From: BOKV01 sp041739465
Lineage (GTDB): Bacteria; Pseudomonadota; Alphaproteobacteria; Rhizobiales; Rhizobiaceae
Assembly (NCBI GenBank): GCA_041739465.1
Contig: JBGSNX010000090.1
Location: 1 to 50,524 of the forward strand
DNA length: 50,524 bases
Direction of reading: 5' to 3'
A program made the translations under genes and the position numbers. Of the stretch, positions 9,169 to 17,002 are shown piece after piece. Below the pieces are notes generated by a model. That model did no database searches. It was not told where the DNA came from and saw only the letters and a program-made list of their open reading frames with translations. Within the stretch, counting starts at the first letter, position 1; each line of letters begins with the position of its first letter.

Positions 9169-9852
9169 ATGCCCGAAGTGATTTTCAACGGACCGGCAGG
9201 CAGGCTTGAAGGCCGCTATCAGCCTTCAAAGGACCGCAATGCGCCAATCGCCATGGTATTGCACCCGCATCCGCACCCGAAGTTTGGCGGGACCATGAAC
9301 AACAAGATCGTCTATGATCTATTTTACATGTTCGTCGAGCGCGGATTCACGACCTTGCGATTCAACTTTCGCGGCGTCGGGCGCAGCCAGGGTGAATTCG
9401 ATCATGGCATGGGCGAATTGTCCGATGCTGCCGCAGCACTCGACTGGGTGCAGACCCTGCACCCCGACGCTCGTGGTTGCTGGGTTGCCGGTTTTTCATT
9501 CGGGTCGTGGATCGGAATGCAGTTGTTGATGCGCAGGCCGGAAATCGAAGGGTTCATCTCGATTGCCCCACAGCCCAATGTTTATGACTTCTCGTTTCTT
9601 GCGCCCTGCCCTTCATCGGGGCTGATCATCAATGGTGATGGCGACCGGGTCGCTCCTGCAAACGACGTCAAAGGCCTTGTCGACAAGCTGAAAGCGCAAA
9701 AAGGCATCGTCATCACCCATCATGTGATCAAGGGTGCCAACCATTTCTTCACCGAGACGCACGACGAATTGCTTGAGGAATGCGGCACCTATTTGGACAA
9801 GCGGCTTGGGCGGATTTCCGGCGGCCAGGAAGAAACCATGCTTCTGAGGTAA
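9169..9852 (+). CDS. Alpha/beta hydrolase (dienelactone-hydrolase-like)
   Basis: The 227-residue protein has an alpha/beta hydrolase fold with the oxyanion-side HPHPHPKFGGTMNN segment at 32-45, the RFNFRGVGRSQGEFD motif near 64-78, and the nucleophile elbow GFSFGS with S110. The acid is in GDGDRVAP (D157 or D159), and the catalytic His is about H192 in GANHFF. This subgroup is widespread in alphaproteobacteria and its substrate is unknown. AGGAGA just before the ATG at 9169 fixes the start, although the frame is open further up. The PaiB-like gene follows two bases after its stop. Confidence 0.9.
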   Translation: MPEVIFNGPAGRLEGRYQPSKDRNAPIAMVLHPHPHPKFGGTMNNKIVYDLFYMFVERGFTTLRFNFRGVGRSQGEFDHGMGELSDAAAALDWVQTLHPDARGCWVAGFSFGSWIGMQLLMRRPEIEGFISIAPQPNVYDFSFLAPCPSSGLIINGDGDRVAPANDVKGLVDKLKAQKGIVITHHVIKGANHFFTETHDELLEECGTYLDKRLGRISGGQEETMLLR

Positions 9853-9854
9853 AG

Positions 9855-10508
9855 ATGTACGAGCCACCGCATTTCATCGAGACCCGCGACAGCGTTCTGC
9901 ATTCCCTCATCACCAGCGAGCCGCTCGGGCTTCTTGTCAGCAACGGCCCCGACGGGCCGGTAGCAGACCCGATACCTTTCACCCTTCATGAAAATGAAGG
10001 GGAGCACGGCATTTTGCGGGCGCATTTGGCGCGTTCAAATCCGCATTGGCAGTTGATGGCGAGCCAGCCGGATTTGCCGGTGCTGGTGGTGTTTCAAGGG
10101 CCGCAGGCGTATGTGACGCCTTCCTGGTATCCGACAAAGGCCGAAACCGGAAAGGTTGTTCCGACCTGGAATTATGTGACCGTACAGGTGAGCGGCCTTG
10201 CTACCATTCACCCCGATCCGCAATGGCTGCTGGCACAGGTTAACAGACTGACCGAAAGCCATGAGCAGGCAATGCCCAAACCCTGGGCCGTGAATGATGC
10301 ACCCGATGATTTCGTCTCACAGCAATTGCGGGCAATCATCGGCATTGAAATCGTGATTGCGCAAATCAGTGGCAAATGGAAAGCCAGCCAGAACCGTTCA
10401 GCAGCCGACAAGGCGGGTGTTGCGCAAGGCATGATCTTGCAGCCTAAAGAACAGCAAAAGCAGATGGCAGCACTGGTGCAGCAGCGGGTTGGCGCCAAAG
10501 ACCAGTGA
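9855..10508 (+). CDS. PaiB-type FMN-binding protein (putative negative regulator)
   Basis: The 217-residue product begins MYEPPHFIETRDS and matches the PaiB/FMN_bind_2 family: HLARSNPHW near residue 60, AYVTPSWYPTK and VPTWNY in the flavin-binding barrel, and GKWKASQNR near the C-terminus. In Bacillus, PaiB is described as a regulator of sporulation and protease genes, but flavin or heme-related chemistry is also proposed for the family. The ATG at 9855 lies two bases after the hydrolase stop, so the pair is an operon. The longer frame upstream overlaps the hydrolase and is not used. Confidence 0.88.
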   Translation: MYEPPHFIETRDSVLHSLITSEPLGLLVSNGPDGPVADPIPFTLHENEGEHGILRAHLARSNPHWQLMASQPDLPVLVVFQGPQAYVTPSWYPTKAETGKVVPTWNYVTVQVSGLATIHPDPQWLLAQVNRLTESHEQAMPKPWAVNDAPDDFVSQQLRAIIGIEIVIAQISGKWKASQNRSAADKAGVAQGMILQPKEQQKQMAALVQQRVGAKDQ

Positions 10509-10525
10509 CAGATCGCTGATACAGG

Positions 10526-12181
10526 TCAATCAAGTCCGCGCTGCATGCCGGTTGCCATCACCCGGTTTGGATCAAGTTCCCTCGCCAGCGCCTTGAGCAC
10601 CTGAATTCCAATGGTTCCTTTTTCGCGGGCAGCGAACGGCGCGTGGTCGGCTCCAAGGCCATGATGATGACTGACCGACGCCCCCGCTTCCAGCATCGCG
10701 AAGCTGGCAGCGTGCTTGATGGCCTGCCATTGTGCCAACGGGTCTGGTGCCCTTGGGAAAACTGCGGTGAAATACAAACACGCAGCATCGCTGTAAGAAT
10801 GGCTCAAATGGCACATCACAATGCCAGGATGGCCGTTCGCGGAAGATGCGGCGATTGCCTTGGCAAGGGCTGAATTCACGGCGGCATGCACCGCACCGAT
10901 GGCGGACCAAGACGCCACCGTTTCAAAGGTATCGACACCCAGACCACGTGCCATCAGTGCTTCGCGCAAGTGCGGTGCTTCAAACCGGTTCTTTCGCCAC
11001 GATATTCCCGGCCGCTGGCCCAGCGAAATGCCGCCAAATCGGCGCACAACCCGGCTGAGTGCAAGCATCACCTCGGCCGCATGGCTGTTGGAGCCCTCGA
11101 CGCCGGCAATCATCAGTGCCGGAGTTGCAGGTGCACGTTTGAGTGCCAGAACCATGCGCTCGCTCCACGCGGGTCGATCAAGACCAGCCCTTGCGAGGCG
11201 AAAGCTTGCCAAAAACCCGGTTTCAGCTTCGTCCGAAATGCGAACCATTGAAGCGCCGATTCCGGCCTGCGCTATGGCACGGGCCGCTTCAACAGCTGCA
11301 CCGAAAGACGGGAACAGCCAGCCTGAATCGCTGATGCGCTCAGGCAGGGGCGAAAGTGCCATGGTGGCTTCGGTTATCAGGCCAAACAGCCCCTCTGACC
11401 CCGCAACAAGCCCCCCAAGCCAAGGACCGGCGGCAGAGTGGCGCGCAGCCTCGGTTCGCCATTCACCGGAAGGTGTAGCAAGGCGGGCTTGCAATACCCG
11501 TTCGGCGATGCGGCCATAGCCATCGGAACGTTGCCCAGCTCCATGTGCTGCAATTGAGCCGCCAAGCGTTGCGCCATGAAAACTTTGGGGAAAATGGCCC
11601 AGCGTCAGGCCTTTCTCTGCCATTCGCGCTTCAAGGTCGGAAAGCTGGATGCCTGCCTCCACGCTCACCCTTTGGTCCCGGGCAGACAACGAAATCACCT
11701 GGTTGAGCTTCGAGAGATTTGCGGCAATCACCGGACGGCTATCTTGCGGAACGTCTAGGCCGCCGACAACCGAGGTTGCTCCGCCCACCGGCATGACACG
11801 CAGTCCATGCTTTTGCGCGCAATCAATCAATGCCTGTGCGTCGGCGTGGCTTTGCGGGAACACCACGCCATCCACCGCCGTGGCGCAACTGCCGGCGCGC
11901 CGCGCGAGTTGGTCACGGTAAGACTGGCCCAAAGATGCTGCTGCCCTGGCGGCCGGGTCAAGCCCCGGCTTTGTGCCTGCAAGCGCCTTTTCAAGGGCCG
12001 TGACCTGCGCCTTGGTCAAGCGGCTCTTCGGCAAGCTTGAAAGATCCAGTTCGCGCGGCGGCGTGGATGTCAGGGAATGAAGACCAAGCGCCTTGGCAAT
12101 CATCTCCTGCGCCAATGGTGCATTGGCCAGCGGGTCGGGGTAGTCCGGCGAAAGCCAGCCCCAAAGTTTGACGCCGCTCAA
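10526..12181 (-). CDS. Alkyldihydroxyacetonephosphate synthase-like FAD-linked oxidoreductase
   Basis: A 551-residue FAD_binding_4 (VAO/PCMH) protein. The FAD pyrophosphate loop is VMPVGGATSVVGG at 129-141, and the second FAD segment GATLGGSIAAHGAGQ lies near 204-218. Features closer to alkyl-DHAP synthase (AGPS) than to lactate or glycolate oxidases are the PGISWRKNRFEAPHLRE stretch and the SHHHGLGADHAPF triple-His motif (H505-507). AGPS replaces the acyl chain of acyl-DHAP with a fatty alcohol to make the ether bond. No peroxisomal or membrane sequence is seen. The TTG start overlaps the kinase stop as TTGA, and no ATG lies close by. The exact reaction is unproven. Confidence 0.82.
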   Translation of the reverse strand: MSGVKLWGWLSPDYPDPLANAPLAQEMIAKALGLHSLTSTPPRELDLSSLPKSRLTKAQVTALEKALAGTKPGLDPAARAAASLGQSYRDQLARRAGSCATAVDGVVFPQSHADAQALIDCAQKHGLRVMPVGGATSVVGGLDVPQDSRPVIAANLSKLNQVISLSARDQRVSVEAGIQLSDLEARMAEKGLTLGHFPQSFHGATLGGSIAAHGAGQRSDGYGRIAERVLQARLATPSGEWRTEAARHSAAGPWLGGLVAGSEGLFGLITEATMALSPLPERISDSGWLFPSFGAAVEAARAIAQAGIGASMVRISDEAETGFLASFRLARAGLDRPAWSERMVLALKRAPATPALMIAGVEGSNSHAAEVMLALSRVVRRFGGISLGQRPGISWRKNRFEAPHLREALMARGLGVDTFETVASWSAIGAVHAAVNSALAKAIAASSANGHPGIVMCHLSHSYSDAACLYFTAVFPRAPDPLAQWQAIKHAASFAMLEAGASVSHHHGLGADHAPFAAREKGTIGIQVLKALARELDPNRVMATGMQRGLD

Positions 12182-13119
12182 AGCCGCACCGTCAGTGCCA
12201 GTGGCAGGACTTCAAATGTTGCGGGAATTGCGCCGGGCGATTCTCCGTCAAGGTCTAGCAAAGCGGCATTTTCGACGCGGTTGCCTGCTGGCTCGACCAA
12301 TATTCGCTTGCCTCGCAGCATGGTAACGCCCGGACGACCGACATGGGCGCCGGTGTAAATCTTGTTCATTTCGCTGAGCAGCTTCAACTTGTTGGCACCC
12401 CGGAACACCACCACTTCCAACATTCCGTTGTCAGGTTCGGCATTGGGCGCAATCATCATGCCGCCGCCGAAGAACCGGCCATTGGCGATGGCGACAACCG
12501 CAATTCGCGCACTTAGTGGTGCATCGTCGTCGACAATCACCACCACGTCCTGAAACCGGTAGCGCAACAATTCGCGGATCGTGTGGAACAGGAACACCAG
12601 CTTGCCCGCAACTTTCGACGACCGCTTGGCATCATTGACGGCACGATCGGTCGGGCCGGAAAGGCCGAGGCTGGCAATGTTGATGAAATGGCGGATTTCA
12701 GCACTTCCATCGTCGGCAACATAGGTCACCTTGCCAGCATCGATGCGACGTTGCCTGCCGGACAAAACAGCGTCAAAGGCTTTCCTCGGGTCGGTAGAAA
12801 GGTGAAGGGTTTTTGCGAGGTCTGAGCCGGTGCCGGCCGGAACAATGCCAAGGCCCACATCCACACCGGTTTCGGATTTGTGGATCAATATGCCGGAAGC
12901 AGTCTCGCTGATTGTGCCATCCCCGCCGACCGTGACGATCAACTGCGCGCCTTCACGGCACAAATCCAATGCCATTGCTTGGGCTTGCGAAGGCCCGCTT
13001 GTGAAGCGCGTTTCAACCTTTTCGGCCAGGCTTTGCACCAGCGGCGCAATGGCATCCCATGCCATGCGTCCCCTGCCTGCTCCGGATACGGGATTGACGA
13101 TGATGGCCGCCTTTTTCAC
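12178..13119 (-). CDS. Diacylglycerol/lipid kinase family protein
   Basis: The 313-residue protein has the DAGK catalytic domain: KKAAIIVNPVSGAGRG at the N-terminus for nucleotide binding, the GGDGT motif at about 65-69, and GIVPAGTGSDLAKTL. The C-terminal beta-sandwich has ANGRFFGGGMMIAPNAEPDNG, typical of YegS/DagK-like soluble lipid kinases. It would phosphorylate diacylglycerol or a related lipid alcohol. The frame opens at a TTG (13140), but the AGGGGGAG ribosome-binding site points to a GTG at 13122 or 13119. The latter has seven-base spacing and was chosen. Its stop overlaps the start of the AGPS-like gene, so products are probably made together. Confidence 0.9.
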   Translation of the reverse strand: MKKAAIIVNPVSGAGRGRMAWDAIAPLVQSLAEKVETRFTSGPSQAQAMALDLCREGAQLIVTVGGDGTISETASGILIHKSETGVDVGLGIVPAGTGSDLAKTLHLSTDPRKAFDAVLSGRQRRIDAGKVTYVADDGSAEIRHFINIASLGLSGPTDRAVNDAKRSSKVAGKLVFLFHTIRELLRYRFQDVVVIVDDDAPLSARIAVVAIANGRFFGGGMMIAPNAEPDNGMLEVVVFRGANKLKLLSEMNKIYTGAHVGRPGVTMLRGKRILVEPAGNRVENAALLDLDGESPGAIPATFEVLPLALTVRL

Positions 13120-13156
13120 CACGAAACTCCCCCTGCGCAAACGCCGGTTTGCGCCC

Positions 13157-14458
13157 TCACACTGACCATACGCCGCTTTCCAGCATGGACAAGCGGGAGC
13201 GACGGCGGGCGCGGTCTTGTTCGGTTACAGCCATCATTTCCCGCAATTGTGTTGGCTGCAGCGGTGGAATCAGGGCGGTTTGCGTGTCGCATTGCCGGAA
13301 GTTGCCGCCAAGCGCAGTGGCAAACCGGTCAACTGCCTTGCGGGCAACCAGCCGCGCTGTGGTCCACTTGCCGCCATGTACGGAATAGAGCCTCGCGCAA
13401 CCATCAGCGGAGTGGTCACAAATCGAAAAGTCACGTGAGGCCGAATAGGTGTCGCCTGCCGCACCGGGCAGAGCCCGCACCCCGGCAAATGCACCGACCG
13501 GGGCTTGGAGAAATGGTTTTGTCGAAGGCAGCAGCCGACCAACCCGCTCAACCAGTTCGTCTATCTCGGCTGGCGTGGGCTGCACGTCTGCCAGATCGCC
13601 CGTGTAGGGTTCATCGCTCGTCCCAACGAGTGAATGGGAGCCGAACGGCACAATGAATGCGTGCTCACCCTTGCCGGACAAGGCAATTGCATGGCTTTTG
13701 GTGATCTGATGGGTAAGGATGTGAATGCCCTTGGACGCGACGAGTTTGGCCGCGCCTTGTCCCGCAAGCAGGCGGGAAGCCAATTGCGCGGTCCATGGGC
13801 CGGTGACATTGGCAACCATTGCAGCGGTGATTTCGACAACTTCCCCGGTGATCGTGTCCCTTGCTGTGAGTTTGAGGCCATCGGAGGTTTGGCGCAGGCC
13901 GTTTGCCTCCAAATGATTGGCGACCACCGCCCCATGGCCAGCTGCATCCGCAAGCATTGCCATCACGAGATGTTCAGGGCGCTCAAGGCGGTAATCCGAA
14001 TAGGTAACCGCGCCTTGCAGCGCGGGGTGATCCAGCACCGGCTCGGCTGATATGGCCTCACTGGCGGTCAGACGCCGACCAATGCCCTTGCCGCCGAGCA
14101 ATTCGAACAGACCTGCCCCGATGGCGAGGGTGGCGCGCGCCAAGGCGCCCTTCCCGTAAAGCGGCATGAGAAATGTCTGGGGAATGACATGATCCGGCGC
14201 AATCTTTTGCCAGATCGCCCTTTCTTCAAGGGATTGAAAAACCTGCTTTAGATGGCCCTGCGCCAGATAGCGAATACCGCCATGGATGAGGTGCGACATG
14301 GCCTCGCTAGCTGCGCAGGCAAAATCATCGCGCTCCACAAGAGCGACCTTCATACCCCGCCGCGCTGCGTCACGGGCAACTGAAACGCCGATCACGCCGC
14401 CGCCAATCACAGCCAGATCGAAAGGCGCAGCTGATAGCCGGTCGAGATCACGCTGCAT
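13157..14458 (-). CDS. FAD-dependent glycerol-3-phosphate dehydrogenase-like protein
   Basis: A 433-residue DAO-family flavoprotein. The dinucleotide-binding motif AVIGGGVIGVSVARDAARRG lies near residues 14-33. The GlpD-type AASEAMSHLIHGGIRYL block follows near 52-68, and the substrate region near the end has VHGGKWTTARLVARKAVD. Typical GlpD catalyses sn-glycerol-3-phosphate to DHAP with quinone reduction. E. coli GlpD is about 500 residues, and here most of the C-terminal helical DAO_C domain is missing. The frame begins at a GTG that overlaps the anmK stop (GTGA at 14464-14467), but the ATG at 14458 has better spacing to GAG. It is followed 37 bases later by the lipid kinase. Confidence 0.85.
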   Translation of the reverse strand: MQRDLDRLSAAPFDLAVIGGGVIGVSVARDAARRGMKVALVERDDFACAASEAMSHLIHGGIRYLAQGHLKQVFQSLEERAIWQKIAPDHVIPQTFLMPLYGKGALARATLAIGAGLFELLGGKGIGRRLTASEAISAEPVLDHPALQGAVTYSDYRLERPEHLVMAMLADAAGHGAVVANHLEANGLRQTSDGLKLTARDTITGEVVEITAAMVANVTGPWTAQLASRLLAGQGAAKLVASKGIHILTHQITKSHAIALSGKGEHAFIVPFGSHSLVGTSDEPYTGDLADVQPTPAEIDELVERVGRLLPSTKPFLQAPVGAFAGVRALPGAAGDTYSASRDFSICDHSADGCARLYSVHGGKWTTARLVARKAVDRFATALGGNFRQCDTQTALIPPLQPTQLREMMAVTEQDRARRRSRLSMLESGVWSV

Positions 14459-14463
14459 CGAAA

Positions 14464-15645
14464 TCACTCAACCCCGGCCGCCTGCGGCATGAACAGCTGC
14501 CCACCGCTTGCCGGAGTTGGTATGCCGGTGGTTCCAGGCCAGGTAATCTTCAATCCTCGCAACGAGCGTACCGCCAGATAGCCCCAAGCCTCCGCCTCCA
14601 TTGCATCGCCGTCAAAACCTGCCTCTTCTGCTGACAACAATTGCACCATTCCGGACGGCTGCTCAGGCAGTTGCAAAACCAATTCGCCAAGTTCGCGCAT
14701 GATGGCGCGGTTCTTGCGACCACCGCCACACAAAACTAGAACCGCAGGCACTTGCGGCAAGTGATCGAACGCCTTGATGATCGAAGCCGCCGTGACATGT
14801 GCCAAAGTTCGTGCGCCATCTGAAAGGTCGGCAGCATCGCTCGCCGGTGGCAAAAAGTCGTTGCGATCCAAGGACTTTGGAGCGGGTTTTTCAAAAAATG
14901 ATTCAGCCAGATACCGGGCTGCGAGCGCAGGTAAAACCGCGCCTTCAGAGGCTATGGCACCTTCGGCATCATATGGAATGCCCGCCTTGCCGCTTACCCA
15001 TTGGTCGATGAGCGCATTGCCTGGTCCGGTGTCAAAGGCGATCATGCGGCCATGCTGTGAAATCCAGCTGATGTTGGCGATGCCGCCAATGTTGACAAAA
15101 GCAACCGGCCACACCCCTTCCAGCGGTGCAGGCAGATTGCCAGCAAGCGCACGGTGATACACCGGAACCAGAGGCGCGCCTTGCCCGCCAAGCTGCATGT
15201 CGTTGGCGCGCAAATCGCAAACCACCGGCAGGCCTGTTTCATTTGCCAACAACTGTCCGTCGCCCAGTTGCACCGTTACCCCGGCTGCCGGACGATGCAG
15301 CACCGTCTGGCCGTGGAAGCCGATCACATCGATGTCTGACAGACGCAAATTGTTGTTCTCAAGAAACTGACGAACGACGAGGGCATGGCGAAGGGCGATC
15401 TCGCGTTCGAGTGCTGCCAGATTGCCGGGACGGTCACCGCGCTTTTCGATGGACTTTGCCGTCTCCAGCGCATCGCCGAGCATCTGGCGGAACCCCGGAT
15501 CATATGGAAACGTCGCTCCGGGGCCGCGTTCAACCTTGTATTTGCCATTGGTAACGAGCAGTGCGGCATCAATGCCGTCCATGCTGGTCCCGCTCATGAG
15601 GCCCAGCGCACACCATCGTTTTTTTTCGTGGTCCTTGCGGGCCAT
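14464..15645 (-). CDS. anmK: Anhydro-N-acetylmuramic acid kinase AnmK
   Basis: A 393-residue ASKHA-fold kinase that converts 1,6-anhydro-MurNAc to MurNAc-6-phosphate during cell-wall recycling. The N-terminal GLMSGTSMDGIDAALL motif, VIGFHGQTVLHRP and the nucleotide-binding AFDTGPGNALIDQW and VLCGGGRKN segments are all present. The frame is open 31 codons further upstream, but that part reaches toward the divergent tyrS start. MARKDHEKK at 15645 is preferred and gives a normal length. It heads the operon leading to the dehydrogenase, kinase and AGPS-like genes. Confidence 0.93.
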   Translation of the reverse strand: MARKDHEKKRWCALGLMSGTSMDGIDAALLVTNGKYKVERGPGATFPYDPGFRQMLGDALETAKSIEKRGDRPGNLAALEREIALRHALVVRQFLENNNLRLSDIDVIGFHGQTVLHRPAAGVTVQLGDGQLLANETGLPVVCDLRANDMQLGGQGAPLVPVYHRALAGNLPAPLEGVWPVAFVNIGGIANISWISQHGRMIAFDTGPGNALIDQWVSGKAGIPYDAEGAIASEGAVLPALAARYLAESFFEKPAPKSLDRNDFLPPASDAADLSDGARTLAHVTAASIIKAFDHLPQVPAVLVLCGGGRKNRAIMRELGELVLQLPEQPSGMVQLLSAEEAGFDGDAMEAEAWGYLAVRSLRGLKITWPGTTGIPTPASGGQLFMPQAAGVE

Positions 15646-15741
15646 GGGAGGGTGAATTCCGTTGCAAAAACTGTTAGTGCCTTGCCGCCTTGGCTGTCGC
15701 AAATCACGCGGCTGTCTGCAAACTACAATGAAAGCCACAAA

Positions 15742-16995
15742 ATGTCCGGTTACAAATCAGATTTCCTCAACGTCCTTGATGAACGCGGCCTCATTCACCA
15801 GGTGTCGGACGCTGCAGCCCTCGACAAGGCCTGCATCGACGGGCGTATCGCCGGATATGTGGGGTATGATGCAACCGCCACCAGCCTGCACATCGGCAAT
15901 CTCATTTCAATTACAATGCTTTACTGGCTGCAGGAAACCGGGCACCAGCCAATCACGCTGATGGGCGGGGGAACCTCAATGGTTGGCGACCCTTCATTTC
16001 GAGATGACCAGCGCTCGCTTCTGACCGCTGAAAAGATCGATGAGAACATCGGCGGCATCAAGAAAATATTCGGTCGGATGCTGCGTTACGATGAAAGCCC
16101 GACGGGCGCCATCATGGTCAACAATGCCGACTGGCTGCTGGAACTCAAATATGTGGATTTTCTGCGAGAAGTTGGCCGGCATTTCTCGGTGAACCGGATG
16201 TTGTCCTATGATTCAGTGAAGTTGCGGCTGGACCGTGAGCAGTCGCTCTCGTTTCTGGAATTCAACTACATGATCATGCAGGGTTATGACTTCGTCGAAC
16301 TGAGCCGCAGATATGGCTGCGTGCTGCAAATGGGCGGATCGGACCAATGGGGCAACATCGTCAACGGGCTTGATCTGTCACACCGGATGGGCGGACCGCA
16401 ACTTTACGCCCTGACTACACCGCTATTGACGACTTCATCCGGCGCAAAGATGGGCAAGACGGCATCGGGCGCGGTCTGGCTGAATGGCGACCTCTTCAGC
16501 CCCTACGATTTCTGGCAATATTTCCGGAACACCGAAGATGCCGATGTCGGGCGCTTCCTCAAGATTTTCACCCGCCTGCCGCTAAACGAGATTGCAAAGC
16601 TGGTGGCGCTGGGCGGCGCCGAGATCAATGAGGCCAAGAAGATACTGGCAACGCATGCAACGGCCATTGTCCACGGCCTTGAGGCAGCTGAGCAGGCTGC
16701 CGAAACCGCGCGCCAGACATTCGAGGAAGGGATTGCCGCTGACACCCTGCCCAGCATTGACGTTGCGGCGGGCGATCTTGCCAACGGCATTGGCCTGCTG
16801 ACCCTTCTTGTGCAGGCAGGATTTGCCAATACCAACAGCGAAGCGCGCAGGCACATCCAGGGCGGCGCGGTGCGGATCAACGATGCCTCGGTTTCCGACG
16901 AGCGCCTCGTTGTAAGTTCTACATCATTGTCCCCCGATGGGAGCATCAAGCTGTCCCTGGGTCGCAAGAAGCATGTGCTGGTCCGACCCAAATAA
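15742..16995 (+). CDS. tyrS: Tyrosyl-tRNA synthetase
   Basis: A class I aminoacyl-tRNA synthetase of 417 residues. The HIGH-type motif reads HIGN in SLHIGNLIS, tyrosine and ATP contacts lie in VGYDATATSLH and GGSDQWGNI, and the KMSKS loop reads KMGKT. A C-terminal S4 RNA-binding domain (VQAGFANTNSEARRHIQGGAVRIND onward) binds the tRNA arm. The ATG at 15742 gives MSGYKSDFLNVL. The frame is open much further up but overlaps the divergent anmK gene. It is convergent with the DUF3971 gene, with seven bases between stops. It is monocistronic as far as can be seen. Confidence 0.97.
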   Translation: MSGYKSDFLNVLDERGLIHQVSDAAALDKACIDGRIAGYVGYDATATSLHIGNLISITMLYWLQETGHQPITLMGGGTSMVGDPSFRDDQRSLLTAEKIDENIGGIKKIFGRMLRYDESPTGAIMVNNADWLLELKYVDFLREVGRHFSVNRMLSYDSVKLRLDREQSLSFLEFNYMIMQGYDFVELSRRYGCVLQMGGSDQWGNIVNGLDLSHRMGGPQLYALTTPLLTTSSGAKMGKTASGAVWLNGDLFSPYDFWQYFRNTEDADVGRFLKIFTRLPLNEIAKLVALGGAEINEAKKILATHATAIVHGLEAAEQAAETARQTFEEGIAADTLPSIDVAAGDLANGIGLLTLLVQAGFANTNSEARRHIQGGAVRINDASVSDERLVVSSTSLSPDGSIKLSLGRKKHVLVRPK

Positions 16996-17002
16996 TGCCT
17001 GA

